A stretch of DNA of 64,000 nt from Sphingomonadales bacterium (GCA_027486275.1 JAIXPM010000265.1:62001-126000); one strand, 5' to 3'; counted from the stretch's first letter, positions 28,124-36,436 are shown. Notes: a model not told the origin generated them from the sequence alone. Translations and numbers: made by a program.

Positions 28124-29287
28124 CTACCTGCTGCCCGGCGCGCTGGCGGCCGCAGGGCGCGATCCCGCGTCTGTTGCACGGACCCGGACCTTCATGCCGT
28201 CGGCCAGTGTCGTGGGCGGATCGAGGATCACGCGGTCGCCCGCCGCCACGCCCTCGACGATCCGAACCCGGTCAAGATCGACATCTGCCGTCTTCACGGC
28301 ACGCCGCCGCGCAACGTCACCGATCAGTACAAACAGATGCGGATTTGCGCTTTCGCCGCGAAGCGCGCGACGCGACACAACAATGGCATTGACCGGATCG
28401 ATGAGAATTTCGGCAACGACCGAAACGCCGCTGCTGATGGCGTAGTCGGGATTGCGAACCGGCAGCCGCACTTCAACGGTCCGAGACCTGGGATCGATGA
28501 AATCGTTGATGATGAACACTTCGCTCGGCAACGCCCCGGCCTGACCGGTGATGAACAGGCGCGCCGGCTGTCCCTTGCGCAGTTCTGACACCCGTGCCTC
28601 GGGCACGGCCACGATCGCTGCCACCACGCGCAATTCCTGAAGCTGCAGCGCGGATGACTGCCCACCCATGGAAAAACGGCTGTTCAGAAACATGCCTTCA
28701 TCCACCATGCGCTGCGTGACGACACCGTCATAGGGCGCGCGAAGCACCGTATCCGACAGCGCCTGGCGAGCGGTCGCCAACGCCGCTCGCGACTGATCGC
28801 GGCGCGCCCGTGCCACGTCGCGCGCGGCCTCTGCCTCATCCAGCCGGGCGGCTGGCGCAAAACCGCGCTCCTTCAGTTGGAGCACCCGCTCGAAGGCCCG
28901 CTCGGTCTGCACCACTTCGGCGTCGGCAACACGAAGTGCGGCCTCCGCCTCGCTGGCCCGCCGCTGATAATCGGCCTGCCGGATACGCAGCAACGGTTGC
29001 CCCCGGGTCACACGATCTCCGACGCGGACAAACACGCGATCGACCGGCCCCTCGACAAGGGCGGTCACGTTGCTTGTCTGCATTGCGGCAACCGTCCCCG
29101 ATGCCCTTATCGGCGTAGACACTTGTTCGGCACGCGCCAGAACAACCTGAACATCGATGGATTGCGGGGCGGCCACCGGCGCATCGTTGGACTTTGGTTC
29201 GTCCGAGCAGCCAAAAAGTGCCCATGCAGCGGCACCCAACAGACCAAGGAGCGGAATGCGCTTGAATGTGCGGGAAAGCTCAAGCAC
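28124..29287 (-). CDS. RND periplasmic adaptor lipoprotein
   Basis: 387 residues. Signal sequence with lipobox LFGC (Cys27), so lipid-anchored in the inner membrane. Biotinyl/lipoyl half-domains flank a coiled-coil hairpin at about residues 95-165 (EAEAALRVADAEVVQTERAF). A beta-barrel and a membrane-proximal domain follow, ending around residue 370. It connects the permease encoded 10 bp downstream to an outer-membrane channel. It overlaps the upstream thioesterase gene by 8 bp, so the four genes form one operon. Confidence 0.92.
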   Translation of the reverse strand: MLELSRTFKRIPLLGLLGAAAWALFGCSDEPKSNDAPVAAPQSIDVQVVLARAEQVSTPIRASGTVAAMQTSNVTALVEGPVDRVFVRVGDRVTRGQPLLRIRQADYQRRASEAEAALRVADAEVVQTERAFERVLQLKERGFAPAARLDEAEAARDVARARRDQSRAALATARQALSDTVLRAPYDGVVTQRMVDEGMFLNSRFSMGGQSSALQLQELRVVAAIVAVPEARVSELRKGQPARLFITGQAGALPSEVFIINDFIDPRSRTVEVRLPVRNPDYAISSGVSVVAEILIDPVNAIVVSRRALRGESANPHLFVLIGDVARRRAVKTADVDLDRVRIVEGVAAGDRVILDPPTTLADGMKVRVRATDAGSRPAAASAPGSR

Positions 29288-29699
29288 TCAGATAGGCCCC
29301 GCGACCAGACGCCAGCAGATCGCCCGCCTCGGTCTCGACAAGCGTATCGGCAACACTCAGGCGCTTTCCCAGCTTGACCACCCGACTGCGGGCCAGGATC
29401 CGGCCCGCCAGCGCAGGACGATGATAATCGACCCGAAGGTCGGCGGTCGCCTGCGCCAGTCCGCCGGCCGCCAGCACCGCATACAAGCCACCAAGGTCAA
29501 CGAGAGAGGCGAGTACGCCACCATGTGCCGCGCCGAGCGCCGGGTTCGACACCAGTTCGTCGCGCCACGGCATGGCAATCACGATGCCGCCGTGCGATGC
29601 CGAGAGCAGCTCGAGGCCAAGCCAGCGATGGAAAGGGGCAATGTGGAGCGCCGCCTGAAGTCCATCGAGCGTCGTGAGCGCACTCCTGTCAACGGTCAT
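29280..29699 (-). CDS. PaaI-like hotdog-fold thioesterase
   Basis: 139 residues with a complete hotdog fold: the catalytic-region motif ALGAAHGGVLASLVDLGG at about 75-92 and the strand TADLRVDYHRPA following it. Members hydrolyse acyl-CoA, often aromatic. Located between an alpha/beta hydrolase (overlapping by 4 bp) and the efflux adaptor (8-bp overlap), so its product probably acts on the same compound that is exported. The substrate is unknown; a coupling of detoxification and export is inference from the operon. Confidence 0.88.
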   Translation of the reverse strand: MTVDRSALTTLDGLQAALHIAPFHRWLGLELLSASHGGIVIAMPWRDELVSNPALGAAHGGVLASLVDLGGLYAVLAAGGLAQATADLRVDYHRPALAGRILARSRVVKLGKRLSVADTLVETEAGDLLASGRGAYLSA

Positions 29700-30559
29700 G
29701 CAAATCCTCTTATTGACTGATCGGTGTCCTGCAGGAAGGTCAGGATGGCATCGGCAAAGGCATCATTGCGATCGCCCACGACCATATGTCCGGCACCCGC
29801 AATGTCGGTGAAGCGGGCGTGTGGCACGAGGTCCAGGAAAGCTGCCGCTCCTTCTGGCGAAACGAGATCACTTGATCCTCCGCGGATCAGATGCACCGGG
29901 CAGGCGAGCCGCCGCGCTGCTTCGGCAAGCCGTTCCATGCGAGCCTCCCCCCTGCTCGACATCACCGAAGTGATGAAGCGGGGATCCCAGTGCCAGCGCC
30001 AGCGCCCATCCTGCCCCTTCCGCACATAGGGCGCGATCCGCTCGGCCGTCGTCCGCCGCCCCTCCCGGGGGCGATAACTGTCAACAATCTCGGCAGCCTC
30101 TTCCGCCGAGGCGAAGCCGGTTTCGAGATGCGCCGCCATGAAGCCCATCACCCGTGCGACTCCTGCCGGCTCCATGTTGGGCGCAATATCGACCAGGGTT
30201 AGCGACGCAAAGCTGCCCGGCCTGATTTCACCTTCGGCAATCAGACCGGACAGCCCGCCCAGCGAGGCACCGACCAGAGCGGGGGGCGTTCCCAAGGCAT
30301 GCGCCACGCAAAGAAGATCGTCGGCAAAATCCTCGATCCGATAGTGGCCAGACGACGACCATTGGCTTTCGCCATGGCCGCGAAGATCTATCGCGATGGC
30401 CCTCAGACCAGCAGCTGCCAGCCTTTCCTGTGTCCGGCGCCAGCTGAGCCTGGTCTGCCCGCCGCCATGTGCCAAGATAACAGGTAGGGCGTCGTCAACG
30501 CCCATCGTATCAGCCGCCAGTGTCTGTCCCTCGGCTCCCGTAAACTGGATTTGCTTCAC
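29696..30559 (-). CDS. Alpha/beta hydrolase
   Basis: 287 residues. The oxyanion region is HGGGQTRLSW near residue 31, the nucleophile elbow is GASLGGLSG (Ser near 101) and the C-terminal histidine lies in AGAGHMVVGD. An Asp of the triad is likely in the preceding VHLIRGGSSDLVSP segment. Could be an esterase, lactonase or C-C hydrolase. First gene of the efflux operon, 77 bp from the divergent MarR regulator. It uses the promoter overlapped by the TGTAA-N6-TTACA box. Confidence 0.9.
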   Translation of the reverse strand: MKQIQFTGAEGQTLAADTMGVDDALPVILAHGGGQTRLSWRRTQERLAAAGLRAIAIDLRGHGESQWSSSGHYRIEDFADDLLCVAHALGTPPALVGASLGGLSGLIAEGEIRPGSFASLTLVDIAPNMEPAGVARVMGFMAAHLETGFASAEEAAEIVDSYRPREGRRTTAERIAPYVRKGQDGRWRWHWDPRFITSVMSSRGEARMERLAEAARRLACPVHLIRGGSSDLVSPEGAAAFLDLVPHARFTDIAGAGHMVVGDRNDAFADAILTFLQDTDQSIRGFA

Positions 30560-30575
30560 CGCCTACGCCTCATTC

Positions 30576-30616
30576 TGTAAACCGTCTTACATTATCTCAT
30601 CTTGCCATCCAGTCAA
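30576..30616 (-). promoter_or_regulatory. Efflux operon promoter with MarR-type operator
   Basis: Inverted repeat TGTAA-ACCGTC-TTACA (30576-30591) lies between the divergent marR and hydrolase genes. On the minus strand TTGACT (30611-30616) and TAATGT (30589-30594) are separated by 16 bp and the -10 overlaps the repeat, so binding of the MarR protein would block transcription of the efflux operon. Confidence 0.6.
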
Positions 30617-30636
30617 TTCGGCAGCTAACTCCAAGG

Positions 30637-31131
30637 ATGCCAAGTCGTAGCGCCTATACTGGCTCAGCAGCAGCCGCTCCTTTGGTGACCGACCGTGACG
30701 AGATCGTGTTCCTGATGGAGGAGCTCACCCGCACATTGCGGCAGGCGTTCGAACGGCGTATCGCGCAGACGGGGCTCACGCGAACCCAATGGCGCATGCT
30801 CGCTTACCTTCTGAGGTGCGAAGGCGTGTCGCAGTCCGAACTGGCACGTCTTCTCGATCTCGAGCGCGCCACGATCGGCCAGGCGATTGACAGGCTGGAA
30901 GAGCAGCGACTAGTCGAAAGGCGCCCATGCCCGACCGATCGTCGGGTGTGGCAGGTGCATCTCCTTCCCGCAGCTTATGATCTTGTCCCTCTGTTGCGCA
31001 AGGAAGCAGACTGGCTGCATGACCTCACATGGAAGGGTCTGACCAACGCAGATGTGGCGACCCTCAAAACACTGCTCGACTGTATCGGTAACAACCTTTC
31101 GTCCGTTCCTGAAGTACTGGAACGGGACTGA
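30637..31131 (+). CDS. MarR-family transcriptional regulator
   Basis: 164 residues. The winged HTH of MarR type spans about residues 50-115: GVSQSELARLLDLERATIGQ as the recognition part and EEQRLVERRPCPTDRRVWQV as the wing. Dimerisation helices lie at both ends. It is divergent from the hydrolase-thioesterase-adaptor-permease operon, with the operator repeat in between. Most MarR proteins repress adjacent efflux genes and release DNA on binding a small aromatic ligand; here that ligand would be the pump or hydrolase substrate. The start is assumed at the first ATG. Confidence 0.9.
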   Translation: MPSRSAYTGSAAAAPLVTDRDEIVFLMEELTRTLRQAFERRIAQTGLTRTQWRMLAYLLRCEGVSQSELARLLDLERATIGQAIDRLEEQRLVERRPCPTDRRVWQVHLLPAAYDLVPLLRKEADWLHDLTWKGLTNADVATLKTLLDCIGNNLSSVPEVLERD

Positions 31132-31542
31132 CGAGAAAATTTACTTCCATCGGAACTTGATCCGGTAGTGCAATCGGTTCAAAGCCTATACTGGGCTTAC
31201 ACGGTGAACGGGTTCCCTATTCGGTCAGTTGTTGTCTGACAAAGGATCGCCTGCCTCTGGGCAAATCATTTCGGACGACCGCAATGGCACGCCGAGAGCC
31301 AAGCCGTTCCACCACGTTCGAATGGCCGGTTCCGGAAGGAGTTGCCTTCTAAGAACCGATCGAGGAATAGCTTGAATTGGGTCGGGAGCCGCCGCGATGA
31401 CGGATAGCCGCGCGGCGGCAGCTATAGAAGATGCGGTCGCAGAAGGCGCCGAAATCTGATCGGGTCGGCTCCTCGTCCTTTACTAGGAGCCGACCCTTAG
31501 AATGATCGAGACAGCGGCGTTGTTGAACCGCTTTTTGAGGCG
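31132..31542. other. Gap after marR with one strong hairpin
   Basis: No convincing gene. It contains a perfect 12-bp inverted repeat GGGTCGGCTCCT-N11-AGGAGCCGACCC (31462-31496), which could terminate transcription from either side. Short minus-frame peptides in 31250-31440 look like possible leftover fragments of a gene but cannot be assigned. This is the right edge of the efflux cargo. Confidence 0.45.
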
Positions 31543-32010
31543 TCAGCCCCGTCGGGCAATCAGGGAGCCGACGTCCTTGCTCCGCTCTTGCAGGCGTTCG
31601 AACATCGCATCAAAAGTATCGAAGCTCTCGATTACCGGATGTGGAACGTTGATTTCGGTGCCGATTGGTAGCCAAGTGATGCTGGCGAGCACGTCGGCGA
31701 TTGCGATCGTCGCACCCTTCTCATCCTCGCCGCCGTCGCTGCGCGCGATGACGCCGCGGCCGGCGAAAGTCGCTCCGCTTGTACCCAGCACGAAATGGGC
31801 CTGCACCTCGGCAAGCAGACCTTCGTCATCGACGAACATGATGTGGCCATCGGGGTCACCGACAGGCGTGATGTCGAAGCAGTTCACCGACGCGTCGGGA
31901 TAGTCTTCGAGCGTCGGACCTGACAGCAGGCGATAATAGTCGCGATAATCGCCATTGTGGTCGGCTTCGGTGACGGTCTGGTTCCATGGGTTGATAACGA
32001 TGACGCGCAT
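31543..32010 (-). CDS. Plasmid protein with DUF3846-like N-terminus
   Basis: 155 residues starting MRVIVINPWNQTVTEADHNG, resembling the beginning of DUF3846 proteins, which have an I-P-x-x-x-T-V-x-E pattern. The rest is acidic with GGEDEKGATIAIADVLAS. Function unknown. The start is preceded by aaggata and a leader with the purine motif (32062-32076) and a CGGGC/GCCCG hairpin (32035-32051), so it likely begins a transcript. Family call tentative. Confidence 0.6.
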   Translation of the reverse strand: MRVIVINPWNQTVTEADHNGDYRDYYRLLSGPTLEDYPDASVNCFDITPVGDPDGHIMFVDDEGLLAEVQAHFVLGTSGATFAGRGVIARSDGGEDEKGATIAIADVLASITWLPIGTEINVPHPVIESFDTFDAMFERLQERSKDVGSLIARRG

Positions 32011-32061
32011 GGCGTTATCCTTCTTGGCATGTGCCGGGCCGGTTCAGCCCGTCATGCTGAC

Positions 32062-32076
32062 GCCCCCTCTTCTCTC
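32062..32076 (-). promoter_or_regulatory. Purine-rich leader motif copy
   Basis: Minus strand GAGAGAAGAGGGGGC, close to the leader consensus, 52-66 nt upstream of ATG 32010. A CGGGC-N7-GCCCG hairpin (32035-32051) lies between the motif and the start. Confidence 0.6.
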
Positions 32077-32106
32077 GAGCTCGGATCGCCATTGTTGCCT
32101 TCGCAG

Positions 32107-32319
32107 TTACGCCACGGCGTCACAGAATGGGTCGGCCGTGAACGCGAGATCCTCGACGCTGATCGCATCGCCGAGATCGAACAGGGTCTGATCATCGATC
32201 ACCGTTAGCGGTGCGATGGCAGTACCGGTTTCGACGACATGGAACACTTCGCCGGTGGCGAACGCCCGCCGCGTCGCAAAGCGGGCGCAGTGCTGCGGTC
32301 GCATGAAGGGGTTGTACAT
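32107..32319 (-). CDS. Small plasmid protein
   Basis: 70 residues: basic N-terminus (MRPQHCARFATRRAFATGEV) and an acidic C-terminal half. No domain recognised. A ggaga ribosome-binding run lies a few bases before the ATG. It lies between the DUF3846-like gene and the DUF2493-type gene on the same strand. Its leader is AT-rich rather than of the purine-motif type. Confidence 0.5.
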   Translation of the reverse strand: MYNPFMRPQHCARFATRRAFATGEVFHVVETGTAIAPLTVIDDQTLFDLGDAISVEDLAFTADPFCDAVA

Positions 32320-32415
32320 ATCCGGTCTCCGAAAATGGATTCGTCGGCTGCAGAAATGATATAGCGCCTTACAAAAATGAAACTGCGCGTTCCAAAAAAG
32401 CGCTGAAGAGGCTTT

Positions 32416-32441
32416 GCCGGCACCGGATTCCCGGTGCCGGC
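32416..32441 (-). terminator. Hairpin after the DUF2493-type gene
   Basis: Perfect 11-bp stem GCCGGCACCGG-attc-CCGGTGCCGGC just past the stop at 32450. There is no clear T run, so it may be a weak terminator or an RNA-stabilising hairpin. Confidence 0.45.
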
Positions 32442-32449
32442 TGCGGCCG

Positions 32450-33397
32450 TCAGGCCGCTGCTTGCGCTGTGACCTGTGCGGGAGGGGTGCCGAGCGGACC
32501 CCGGCGATCTACCACGCTGATCCGCCGTGCCTTGGCGTCGATGACCAGGCGCTCGAGAACGCCGTTGCCGGGATAGGCGATGACGTAGCGCGGGTTGAGG
32601 CTGAGGAACTGCTCGTTGCGCTTGAACCCGGCACGCTGGCCAAGCCTTGCGTCGAGGTTGAAGACCACCTGCGGGATCTTGTGCCGCTCGGCCCAGCCTG
32701 CTGCGAACCGGTCGATGCCCTTGCTGTCACCGCCATGGACGAGGACCATGTCGCCAACCCGCTCGTGGACCCGATCAAGCGTGCGATAGAGGTTGTCGGC
32801 GAAGGTGTTGGCGTCGGCTGCATCGATCGTCATGCGGCCACCGCTGAACACCACCGGCGTGCCGCCGGGCATCGCCTGGGCGCGCTTGGTGTCGGCGCGA
32901 GCCTTGAGATAGGCGCGTCCCTCGACCATCGCCGAGGTGACCCCCTTGGCATTGCGTGCGCCGCTGAACGGCCGCCAGCTGTGGGTGGTTTCGGCGCAGT
33001 AGAGCATCGCGGCTTCTTCCCGCATCAGCTGGAAAGCCTGCATGGCTTCCTCGGCGGCGCGGGCCTTGTCTATGGCCTCTTCAAGGTTGCTGGTAGCGAT
33101 CTCGCTGTTGTCGTTTTCAGCGATCGCCAGACGGATTTGGTCGGTCGCATCATCGAGCCGGCGTTCCTGCTTCTCGGCGGCCTTGTGGAAGATGTTGACG
33201 AAGCCCCAGGCCAGGTCTTCGGCGGCGCGCTCCATCGGCGTATCGGCAAAGAGGCCGAAGAGGTCGCTCCAGCAGGCGCTGACGGTCTGGGCCATCGCAT
33301 CGCTGTCGGGAATCTCACAGGTGCCGGGTTCGGCATCGCGGACATTCAATTGGTCGAGGCCGAGCGCTATGAGCTGGGCGGCAAGGCTGGTCTGCAT
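32450..33397 (-). CDS. DUF2493/SLOG-type protein
   Basis: 315 residues, starting MQTSLAAQL with ribosome site aaggagacc. The N-terminal 190 residues are helical. Residues about 190-285 form a Rossmann-like DUF2493 domain with VVFSGGRM, VLVHGGDSKGIDRFAAGWAE and VVFNLDARLG, as in nucleotide-binding SLOG proteins. Such proteins on plasmids are thought to bind nucleotides or derivatives; the partner is unknown. The gene lies directly behind folded element B (33431-33631), whose homologue precedes the gene at 15654. Confidence 0.8.
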   Translation of the reverse strand: MQTSLAAQLIALGLDQLNVRDAEPGTCEIPDSDAMAQTVSACWSDLFGLFADTPMERAAEDLAWGFVNIFHKAAEKQERRLDDATDQIRLAIAENDNSEIATSNLEEAIDKARAAEEAMQAFQLMREEAAMLYCAETTHSWRPFSGARNAKGVTSAMVEGRAYLKARADTKRAQAMPGGTPVVFSGGRMTIDAADANTFADNLYRTLDRVHERVGDMVLVHGGDSKGIDRFAAGWAERHKIPQVVFNLDARLGQRAGFKRNEQFLSLNPRYVIAYPGNGVLERLVIDAKARRISVVDRRGPLGTPPAQVTAQAAA

Positions 33398-33430
33398 CGA
33401 AGGTCTCCTTGAAACGCACCGGCGGGAAAT

Positions 33431-33631
33431 CCGTCGGCGTGAGCCCTTTCTGGCCGGGGCCGTGGTGGGCAGGATGGACGCAGCGCAGCTGCGCCGCCGG
33501 GCGGTGGGGGAACCGATTATGTGGGAAGCCTGCGAGCCGTCAGGCGAGCAGAGACGGCCCGCAAAATTGGGGGGACCACCGATCCTTCCGGCCCATCGCG
33601 GCTTCGGTCAGGGCTCACCTCTCGCCGACGG
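33431..33631 (-). promoter_or_regulatory. Folded leader element B (homologue of element A)
   Basis: 201 nt bounded by CCGTCGGCG (33431-33439) and CGCCGACGG (33623-33631). Next inside are TGAGCCCT (33440-33447)/AGGGCTCA (33610-33617), then TGGCCGGGGCCG paired with CGGCTTCGGTCA using three G-T pairs. A GCAGC-gca-GCTGC hairpin and a GGCGGT/ACCACC arm correspond to the arms of element A. Many positions differ from A while pairing is kept. It lies upstream of the gene starting at 33397. The rest of 33632-33711 holds nothing supportable. Confidence 0.6.
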
Positions 33632-33711
33632 ACCCGCCGATGCCGTACAAGGGTGAAACCTGCGCCTGACCTCCGGCCTCCGCCCAGGCGCAATTGCGCC
33701 GTTGCCTGGTC

Positions 33712-34023
33712 TTAATCGAACAGCGGCAAACCTGGCGACGTAGGTTCGTCGCGATCGAAGAGCACCCAGTCACAGCCCTGGCGCTCTGCCTCGCCCAGGA
33801 TATGCCAGAGCGTGTCCGACACCTCGGCCGGACGCTCGTCTTCGACCACGAGCCCCGTGTTCAGGAAGAAGCCGAAGCTGTGGGTTTCGACTGCGATCCC
33901 GTGGAAGGCGACGGTTTGACGACCGTCAATGATCGCTGCCGCCGCGATAAGGGCCTCGATGGCACCGCGGTCCGCGGGAGGCATATGGGCCGTCGAGAGG
34001 ACGGCAAGCCCAGAAATGCGCAT
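33712..34023 (-). CDS. DUF5983-like plasmid protein
   Basis: 103 residues from ATG 34023 (MRISGLAVLSTAHMPPADRG), 10 bp after the stop of the ATPase gene. The start 'LAVLSTAHMP' and the end 'EAERQGCDWVLFDRDEP' match what I recall of DUF5983, a plasmid family of unknown function. It shares an operon with the GHKL ATPase protein upstream, which may be its partner. An upstream in-frame extension was rejected as part of the ATPase gene in another frame. Confidence 0.65.
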   Translation of the reverse strand: MRISGLAVLSTAHMPPADRGAIEALIAAAAIIDGRQTVAFHGIAVETHSFGFFLNTGLVVEDERPAEVSDTLWHILGEAERQGCDWVLFDRDEPTSPGLPLFD

Positions 34024-34033
34024 TGTACGCTCC

Positions 34034-35734
34034 TCACACTGATGGCGGCGTTGCGGGACTTGCAGCGACAGGTTCAAGGCTGATGGTCGTGTCGCCCTTC
34101 TCATGGTGGAGCCAGAGCCTGCTGCCTTGCGGCACCAGCCACGCGACGCTGTCGAGGAACGCTTGCAGGATGCTGTCGGACACGGCTTCGTCATCGCCGA
34201 GCAGCGTTCGGACTGCGAGGTGGCGACTGTCTTTCTGCCAATAGCGAAGCTGGGTGTCGAAGCTGTCGCAGTTGCTGTCATCCGAGTGGCAGAAATACGC
34301 ATTGTCGAGATATTCGGCGAGGATCGCCGGCGTCAGCGGCTCAGCGCCTGCGATGCCGCCCTTGACCACTGCGATGCTTGCCCCATCAAGGTCGTAGTTC
34401 TCGTCAGGTTGAAGCAGCAGGTCGGTGTTGAGCTGGTGAACCTGCGGAAGGCCGTCGGTGATGATCGTCAGTTCGGCGGCAATGGCGTCGACTTGCCGGT
34501 CGGTCAGATTGAGCAGGTCTCCGCCAAGCGTATCTACGAAAATGGCTGCGCCTTGCTTGACGATGAAGCGCAGGCTTTCGACCGTGCGGAGGCGGTCATA
34601 CCAGTCATAGCCCTTGAAGGCGGGTTCGCTGCGAACCAGCGTTCCGGCAATGGCGTCCCTCGACACGATGAGTGCGCGCGCAAGGCTCTGTTCTTCGGCT
34701 GCCTCGAGATCGTCGATCAGGACGAGATTGTTGCCGACCGTCGCGGGTGGCTCGTAGTCGCTCGATAGCGACTCGTCGTAGGCGCGCGGCTTGAACAGCC
34801 GAAGGCCCTGTTTCGCGTTTGGCAGAATGATGCCGAGGACGGCCGCTTCACACCAGTTTTCATAGGAAAGCCGATGGTGCTGCTGTTCCGCTACGGCTGT
34901 GTAGATTGCCGAGCGCACGGCCGCCGCGAGTTCGTCGATAAAGGGTGAGACGACAACCTCTTTGCGGGCCGGCAGCGTCAGCTGAAGGGCCGGGCAGTCG
35001 ATCACATCCATCTTCGCGCACCATTGCCGGTCGCTGTCGAGTTCGGGGATCGTCGGAAGGTTATGATGGACGGTGAGGCCGTGGAAGTTGATCGACGGCG
35101 CGTGGCGCCAGGCGCCGCGGCTGTCGGTGAAGACGCCGATGCGAAGGCCATTCCAGATTTCGATGTGCGTGGCATTCGCCAGAAAGTCCTGGCGGTCGAT
35201 GATCTCGCCATTGAGTTCGACGTCGACGGGATAGTGCCGGGCGGCGTTGGCGATCGCCTTTTTTGCGTCTTCGAGGCGCCCTGCCGATATTTCGATGGCG
35301 AACGTCGTTCCCGGGCTGCGTACGCAGCTGTGGATCACGATATCGTGGCCCGACGTCCAATCGCCTTCATCGATATGGGCGCTCCAGCCCATCGCGGTGC
35401 CGGAGCGGCTCGAGACGTCGACCTTGCGTCCGGCAAGGCTGAACACGCCCATGCCGGCAGGGTCCTCGCGCCGGTGCGTTTCGTCGTCCCATCCCGACGA
35501 CCCGAGCCTCAGCAGTTTTGCCGGGTCATCGATGCCGCGGCCGTTGTCGGAGATCCGCAGGCAGGCGCGATCGTGGCTCAGCTGGGTGGTCGAGACGATG
35601 ACCCTGGTCGCGCCGGCGCGGCGGGCGTTCTGCAGCATTTCGGCGGCGATATCGCCCTCAGTCTGGTTGAACAGGCGGGTGACGGTCTGGATGACTTTCG
35701 GGTCGACGCAGGCGCGGATGGCGTGAACGGTCAT
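34034..35734 (-). CDS. GHKL-type (Hsp90/histidine-kinase fold) ATPase
   Basis: 566 residues. An N-terminal GHKL ATP-binding fold is visible: N-box EMLQNARRAGA (Glu32, Asn36), G1 box DNGRGID (63-69) and G2 box GMGVFSLAG (94-102). The protein lacks a kinase or transmitter region; the rest (about 200-566) has no recognised domain. Stand-alone GHKL ATPases on mobile elements are often linked to conflict or chaperone-like roles. A purine-rich leader motif lies 43-59 nt upstream, and the gene is followed closely by the DUF5983-like gene. Fold firm; role unknown. Confidence 0.8.
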   Translation of the reverse strand: MTVHAIRACVDPKVIQTVTRLFNQTEGDIAAEMLQNARRAGATRVIVSTTQLSHDRACLRISDNGRGIDDPAKLLRLGSSGWDDETHRREDPAGMGVFSLAGRKVDVSSRSGTAMGWSAHIDEGDWTSGHDIVIHSCVRSPGTTFAIEISAGRLEDAKKAIANAARHYPVDVELNGEIIDRQDFLANATHIEIWNGLRIGVFTDSRGAWRHAPSINFHGLTVHHNLPTIPELDSDRQWCAKMDVIDCPALQLTLPARKEVVVSPFIDELAAAVRSAIYTAVAEQQHHRLSYENWCEAAVLGIILPNAKQGLRLFKPRAYDESLSSDYEPPATVGNNLVLIDDLEAAEEQSLARALIVSRDAIAGTLVRSEPAFKGYDWYDRLRTVESLRFIVKQGAAIFVDTLGGDLLNLTDRQVDAIAAELTIITDGLPQVHQLNTDLLLQPDENYDLDGASIAVVKGGIAGAEPLTPAILAEYLDNAYFCHSDDSNCDSFDTQLRYWQKDSRHLAVRTLLGDDEAVSDSILQAFLDSVAWLVPQGSRLWLHHEKGDTTISLEPVAASPATPPSV

Positions 35735-35776
35735 GGCATGGGTCCTTCGCTGATCGGAGTTGATCGCGGCAGCGCA

Positions 35777-35793
35777 GCCCCCTCCCCTTTCTC
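35777..35793 (-). promoter_or_regulatory. Purine-rich leader motif copy
   Basis: Minus strand GAGAAAGGGGAGGGGGC, 43-59 nt upstream of ATG 35734. A CGCTG...GATC-N6-GATCAGCG hairpin lies between it and the start. The motif overlaps the stop of the upstream gene. Confidence 0.55.
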
Positions 35794-36436
35794 AAGCCAC
35801 CAGACGGTTGTCGGGCATTCCCGTTGAAAGCCCCAGTTCCCTGCACAGCCGTGCTGCGAAAACCCCCGGGTTTGTGATTTCGCGGATGCCGGCATAATTG
35901 TTGCGTTCGCCGCTATAGTCGCGCCGGTCGCGGCAGCGGCGAAAGAGGATCTCGCCGTTCTGCGAGAAGCCGCCGCAAGAGATCTGGACATAGAGTTCGT
36001 CGCTGTGGAGCGTCACCTCGCCGCTGACGGCCGGGCCGCCTGCGTTCGACCGTATGTCATAATCGCTGCGCTCATAGCCAAGAGCGTCGGCAAGGGCGAT
36101 GAGCGCGCGACGCGCCTCGCCATGAAAAAGCTTCTTGGCGTCCTGGTCGTAGGCAACGCCTCGATAGGCGAGGGTCACCAGAACGGGTTTGCGGCGAAGG
36201 TCGCTGATCTCGCTCATGCACTGCTGTTTAAGCGTGCTGTCGCTCTCGCCCTGGCTGTTGGCGATGGCTCCGAGGTGGCGAGCGAGCAGGATGACGGCCG
36301 GGTCGCTGTCGGCTTGTTTGCCGGCGCGCCTCGTGTCCTCGATGGCAGCCTGCAGGCCGTGTAACGCACCGAGAAGTGTCGTCAGCGCTGAAGTGTCGAG
36401 CGCCTGCTGGTGGCGAAAGGCGATATCGTAGTTCAT
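35792..36436 (-). CDS. Conserved plasmid protein of unknown function
   Basis: 214 residues starting MNYDIAFRHQQALDTSALTT with ribosome site gaggagaac. Helical N-terminal half; the C-terminal half is beta-rich (VSGEVTLHSDELYVQISCGG) with RCRDRRDYSGERNNYAGI, which looks like a surface-binding loop. I do not recognise a family. The leader contains the hairpin CGCCGTCGG...CCGCTGTCGGCGGCG. It lies between the GHKL ATPase gene and a 60-residue ORF, all on the same strand. Confidence 0.6.
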   Translation of the reverse strand: MNYDIAFRHQQALDTSALTTLLGALHGLQAAIEDTRRAGKQADSDPAVILLARHLGAIANSQGESDSTLKQQCMSEISDLRRKPVLVTLAYRGVAYDQDAKKLFHGEARRALIALADALGYERSDYDIRSNAGGPAVSGEVTLHSDELYVQISCGGFSQNGEILFRRCRDRRDYSGERNNYAGIREITNPGVFAARLCRELGLSTGMPDNRLVA

